Program-made: the position numbers and the translations under genes
Part shown: positions 31,145 through 33,554 of the stretch, in pieces
Numbering within the stretch: the first letter of the stretch is position 1
Layout: every line of letters starts with the position of its first letter
Assembly (NCBI GenBank): GCA_016521575.1
Contig: JAEKDP010000017.1
Coordinates: 1 to 33,554 of the forward strand
DNA length: 33,554 nt
Reading direction: 5' to 3'
Origin: Rhodobacteraceae bacterium F11138
Lineage (GTDB): Bacteria; Pseudomonadota; Alphaproteobacteria; Rhodobacterales; Rhodobacteraceae
Notes under the pieces: model-generated
Databases searched by the model: none
Told to the model about the DNA's origin: nothing
What the model saw: only the letters and a program-made list of their open reading frames with translations

Positions 31145-31175
31145 GGGGGGTGCGGTCTGCGCCCCCCTGTTTTCC
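31145..31175 (+). terminator. strong hairpin with T-tract between dctP and dctQ (attenuator)
   Basis: GGGGGGTGC (31145-31153) pairs with GCGCCCCCC (31159-31167) with a single wobble around the loop GGTCT, and TGTTTTCC follows. It has the form of an intrinsic terminator. Because dctQ and dctM follow closely in line, it probably lets only part of transcription through. Confidence 0.75.
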
Positions 31176-31195
31176 TTCAGGTAGGGGGACCGTGC

Positions 31196-31729
31196 ATGGC
31201 ACTGGCAAGGATAATGCGTGCGGGGCTTGACGGGCTCTACCGGCTGACCGGCGCGTTGGCCGGAATCGCCTTGGTGATGATCCTGGTTCTGGTGATGGGG
31301 CAGATGGCCGCCCGCTGGACCGGCGAGGTGTTTCCCGGGAGCGCGGAATATGCAGGTTATGCGATGGCCGCTGCGTCGTTTCTGGCCTTTGCCAATGCGC
31401 TGAACCATGGCAGCCATATCCGGGTGTCGATCCTGCTGAATGCGGTGCCGGAAAAGGCACGGTATCTGCTTGAGATCTGGTGTTTCGTCATCGGCGCCGC
31501 GATGATGTGGTATTTCGTCTATTACGGTCAGAAATTCATCTACTGGTCCTGGAAATTCGGCGAACGCTCGCAAGGGCAGGACGCCGTTTTGCTGTGGATT
31601 CCGCAGTCCCTGATGTTGTTTGGCGCGGTCGTTCTGGCGATCAGCCTGACCGATCATCTTGTTTCGGTGCTGGTTCACGGGCGCAGCCGGATCGTGCGCA
31701 ATCTCGCCGATCAAAGCCACGCGGAGTAG
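31196..31729 (+). CDS. dctQ: TRAP transporter small permease DctQ
   Basis: 177 residues with four membrane helices, as usual for DctQ: LAGIALVMILVLVMGQMAAR, YAGYAMAAASFLAFANAL, a helix around FVIGAAMMWYFVYYG, and LMLFGAVVLAISLTD. The segment HGSHIRVSILLN between helices 2 and 3 is the family's conserved H-I-R-V motif. It binds DctM and probably helps dock the receptor. ATG 31196 follows a GGTAGGGGG ribosome-binding stretch. Confidence 0.9.
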   Translation: MALARIMRAGLDGLYRLTGALAGIALVMILVLVMGQMAARWTGEVFPGSAEYAGYAMAAASFLAFANALNHGSHIRVSILLNAVPEKARYLLEIWCFVIGAAMMWYFVYYGQKFIYWSWKFGERSQGQDAVLLWIPQSLMLFGAVVLAISLTDHLVSVLVHGRSRIVRNLADQSHAE

Positions 31730-31735
31730 GCCGGA

Positions 31736-33043
31736 ATGGAAGATGCCGCAATAATCATCCTGTTCGTTTTCGTGCTGTTCACCCTCTTGGGCACCGGTGT
31801 CTGGGTGGGCCTCGCACTGATGGGCGTGGCCTGGGTGGGGATGGAGCTGTTCACGTCGCGCCCCGTGGGCGACGTGATGCTGACCACGATCTGGTCGGCC
31901 AGTTCCAGCTGGACATTGACGGCATTGCCGATGTTCATCTGGATGGGCGAGATCCTCTATCGTACGCGATTGTCCGAAGACATGTTCAAGGGGCTGTCGC
32001 CCTGGATGGCGGTGCTGCCGGGGGGCCTGCTGCATACCAATATCGCCGGCTGCACGGTGTTCGCGGCCGTGTCAGGCTCGTCCGCGGCGACGCTGACGAC
32101 GGTCGGCAAGATGTCCATCCCCGAGCTGCGCCGCCGCAATTATCCCGAGCATCTGGTGGTGGGCACGCTGGCCGGCGCGGCGACGCTGGGCCTGATGATC
32201 CCGCCGTCGCTGACGCTGATTGTCTATGGCGTGACCGTGAACGAGAGCATCTCCAAGCTGTTCTTTGCCGGCGTGATGCCGGGTTTCGTTCTGGCCGCGA
32301 TGTTCATGGGCTATGTTGCGATCTATTCGTTCACCTCGAAGAACTGGAACCCCGATGACGAGGAGAGGCTCAGCTTTTTGCAGAAGATCAGCAATTCGCG
32401 GTTTCTGATCCCGGTGCTGCTGCTGATCTCGGTGGTGATAGGGTCGCTTTATCTGGGCTATGCCACTGCGACGGAGGCAGCGGCGATCGGCGTGGTGGGC
32501 GCGCTGATCTTGGCCGCGCTGCAGGGCTCGCTCAGCTGGTGCAGTTTCACGCAGAGCCTGATGGGCGCCACGCGCACCAGCGCGATGATTGCGCTCATCC
32601 TGGCGGGGGCCGCGTTTTTGTCGCTTGCCATGGGGTTTACCGGGCTGCCGCGGGGCCTGGCCGACCTGATCGCGCATTGGGATCTGTCGCGCTTTCAACT
32701 GTTGATGGTCCTGCTGGTCTTCTACATCATTCTGGGCTGTTTCCTGGACGGCATCTCATCCGTCGTGCTGACCATGGCAGTGGTCGAGCCGATGGTGCGC
32801 GAGGCGGGGATCGACCTAATATGGTTCGGCATTTTTGTGGTCGTTGTGATCGAAATGGCGCAGATCACGCCGCCTATCGGGTTCAACCTGTTCGTGCTGC
32901 AGGGCATGACCGGTCACGAGATGGGCTATATCACGAAATGCGCCTTCCCTATGTTCCTTCTGATGATCGTGATGGTTTTCGTGCTGATCGCGTTCCCCGA
33001 TCTGGCGTTATGGTTACCCGAGACGATCGTGGCGCGGGAATAG
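31736..33043 (+). CDS. dctM: TRAP transporter large permease DctM
   Basis: 435 residues, very hydrophobic, about 12 membrane segments, the ion-coupled channel of a TRAP system. Family features include LTALPMFIWMGEILYRT, VSGSSAATLTTVGKMSIPEL and GTLAGAATLGLMIPPSLTLIV (the G-x-LG-x-x-IPPS motif), and near the end EMAQITPPIGFNLFVLQGM. It begins 6 bases after the dctQ stop. Last gene of the second catabolic unit; insertion-sequence debris starts about 40 bases downstream. Confidence 0.93.
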   Translation: MEDAAIIILFVFVLFTLLGTGVWVGLALMGVAWVGMELFTSRPVGDVMLTTIWSASSSWTLTALPMFIWMGEILYRTRLSEDMFKGLSPWMAVLPGGLLHTNIAGCTVFAAVSGSSAATLTTVGKMSIPELRRRNYPEHLVVGTLAGAATLGLMIPPSLTLIVYGVTVNESISKLFFAGVMPGFVLAAMFMGYVAIYSFTSKNWNPDDEERLSFLQKISNSRFLIPVLLLISVVIGSLYLGYATATEAAAIGVVGALILAALQGSLSWCSFTQSLMGATRTSAMIALILAGAAFLSLAMGFTGLPRGLADLIAHWDLSRFQLLMVLLVFYIILGCFLDGISSVVLTMAVVEPMVREAGIDLIWFGIFVVVVIEMAQITPPIGFNLFVLQGMTGHEMGYITKCAFPMFLLMIVMVFVLIAFPDLALWLPETIVARE

Positions 33044-33081
33044 GGCATGTCGCAAATGCCGGTCATCGGGCGCGTTCTACG

Positions 33082-33199
33082 GGGCTGTTGCATTGATCGG
33101 AAACTTTGGTGACGTTCAGTGTTTTGAGGTTGCGAATGTCCCGTAGATCACCATTCAAACACCACCGCTTCCCGCGTGAGATTATTCTGTGCGCTGTTC
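33082..33199 (+). mobile_element. IS6-family insertion sequence, 5' end fragment
   Basis: GGGCTGTTGCATTGATCGG resembles an IS6 terminal repeat. ATG 33136 opens MSRRSPFKHHRFPREIILCA, the typical N-terminus of IS6-family transposases, and similarity breaks off at about 33199 after some 21 codons. The rest was removed or displaced by the IS5-type element that begins there. Confidence 0.7.
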
Positions 33200-33554
33200 G
33201 GCATTGTTGCAGAACTCGCGCCTGAAGCGTGACTTCCCCTTTTCTCATTGATGTCATGCCACACGAAAGATCTCGGCGGTGCCGAGGGCGTTGAAGCGGT
33301 TCATGAGGGGGATGCGGATGTGGATTTCGGCGGTCTGTCGGTTGGGGTCTCTGGCTGCGATGCGCTCGCCGAAGGATTTCAGACAGCGCATCTTGGCCTC
33401 GATCCGGCTGCGCGCGTGGTATCTGGTCCACCGTTTCCAGAAGCGCCCGGCCGTAGTGACGGGTGGCGCGCAAGGTTTCGTTCCGAACCCGCGCAGCTGG
33501 GCAATCTTCCTTCCACGGCCGACCGTTCTTGCGGACCGGAATGATCGGGACGGC
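33200..33554 (-). pseudogene. IS5-family transposase, C-terminal end, frameshifted and cut by window edge
   Basis: The minus strand from the window edge reads IIPVRKNGRPWKEDCPA, then RNETLRATRHYGRA. After an apparent one-base insertion near 33440 it continues as FWKRWTRYHARSRIEAKMRC and ends NRFNALGTAEIFRVA with stop TGA at 33254-33256. This is the familiar C-terminal part of a DDE transposase common in Rhodobacterales. GGCATTGTTGCAG at 33200-33212 looks like the element's terminal repeat. The start lies outside the window, so the element may be longer. Confidence 0.75.

Noticed and set aside
33044-33062. Short GGCAT...ATGCC dyad after dctM as terminator
   Set aside because: Only five pairs and no T-tract; too weak to call.
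1-33554. CRISPR arrays, tRNA or rRNA genes
   Set aside because: No regularly spaced repeats and no tRNA- or rRNA-like sequences were noticed on reading; a tRNAscan/Infernal run would settle it.

Overview
The window looks like accessory DNA from a GC-rich alphaproteobacterium, most likely of the Rhodobacteraceae/Roseobacter type. That is an inference from protein style, from the two binding-protein-dependent carboxylate transporters (TTT/Tct and TRAP), and from the insertion-sequence families (IS630, IS5, IS66, ISL3, IS6). No rRNA, tRNA, CRISPR array or replication origin was seen.

Layout. (1) 1-3728 is insertion-sequence scrap. It holds the 3' part of a YtcJ-like amidohydrolase gene, an IS66 transposase fragment fused to the 3' half of an IS630 transposase, a 54-codon transposase-like fragment, and one apparently complete ISL3 element flanked by AATTAA. 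(2) 3761-19788 is a compact catabolic island. A leftward tctC-tctB-tctA-usp transporter operon faces a rightward marR-sulfatase-NIPSNAP operon. Next comes a leftward operon: nitrilase, gentisate/salicylate-type ring-cleavage dioxygenase, fumarylacetoacetate-hydrolase-family enzyme, maleate isomerase, IclR regulator. Divergent from it is a rightward operon: tryptophan 2,3-dioxygenase, arylformamidase, kynureninase, second sulfatase. (3) 19789-21542 holds an IS5-family remnant and a complete IS630 element. That IS630 has its left end next to the IS5 end and lies inverted relative to the IS630 fragment at 1239-1716. (4) 21859-33043 is a second catabolic unit, visibly richer in G+C: hyuA-hyuB, a convergent lysR, then a creatinase/ectoine-hydrolase-like gene, a gamma-glutamyltransferase-like gene, ridA and a TRAP transporter (dctPQM). 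(5) 33082-33554 is an IS6 fragment interrupted by an IS5-type transposase end running off the window.

How the genes may work together. In the first island the three kynurenine-pathway enzymes convert tryptophan, or a ring-substituted tryptophan, to an anthranilate. The bicupin dioxygenase, the FAH-family hydrolase and maleate isomerase form a gentisate-style ring-cleavage route ending in fumarate and pyruvate. The two halves join neatly if the substrate is 5-hydroxylated. 5-Hydroxyanthranilate is gentisate with NH2 in place of the 2-OH. Cleavage between C1 and C2 would give an amide (maleamylpyruvate), hydrolysis would give maleamate, and a C-N hydrolase (the nitrilase-family protein is the only candidate here) would give maleate for the isomerase. 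Two sulfatases, one translationally coupled to kynureninase, suggest that the imported compound or an intermediate is an O-sulfate ester. This is my candidate for an undescribed system: a sulfatase-linked hydroxytryptophan/hydroxykynurenine degradation island. The enzyme families are read from sequence; the substrate and the order of steps are inference.

The second unit suggests import by TRAP and ATP-dependent opening of a lactam or hydantoin ring (HyuAB). Further hydrolysis would be by a metal-ligand-depleted M24 enzyme and a GGT-like enzyme, with RidA clearing reactive enamines. Its substrate cannot be named from sequence.
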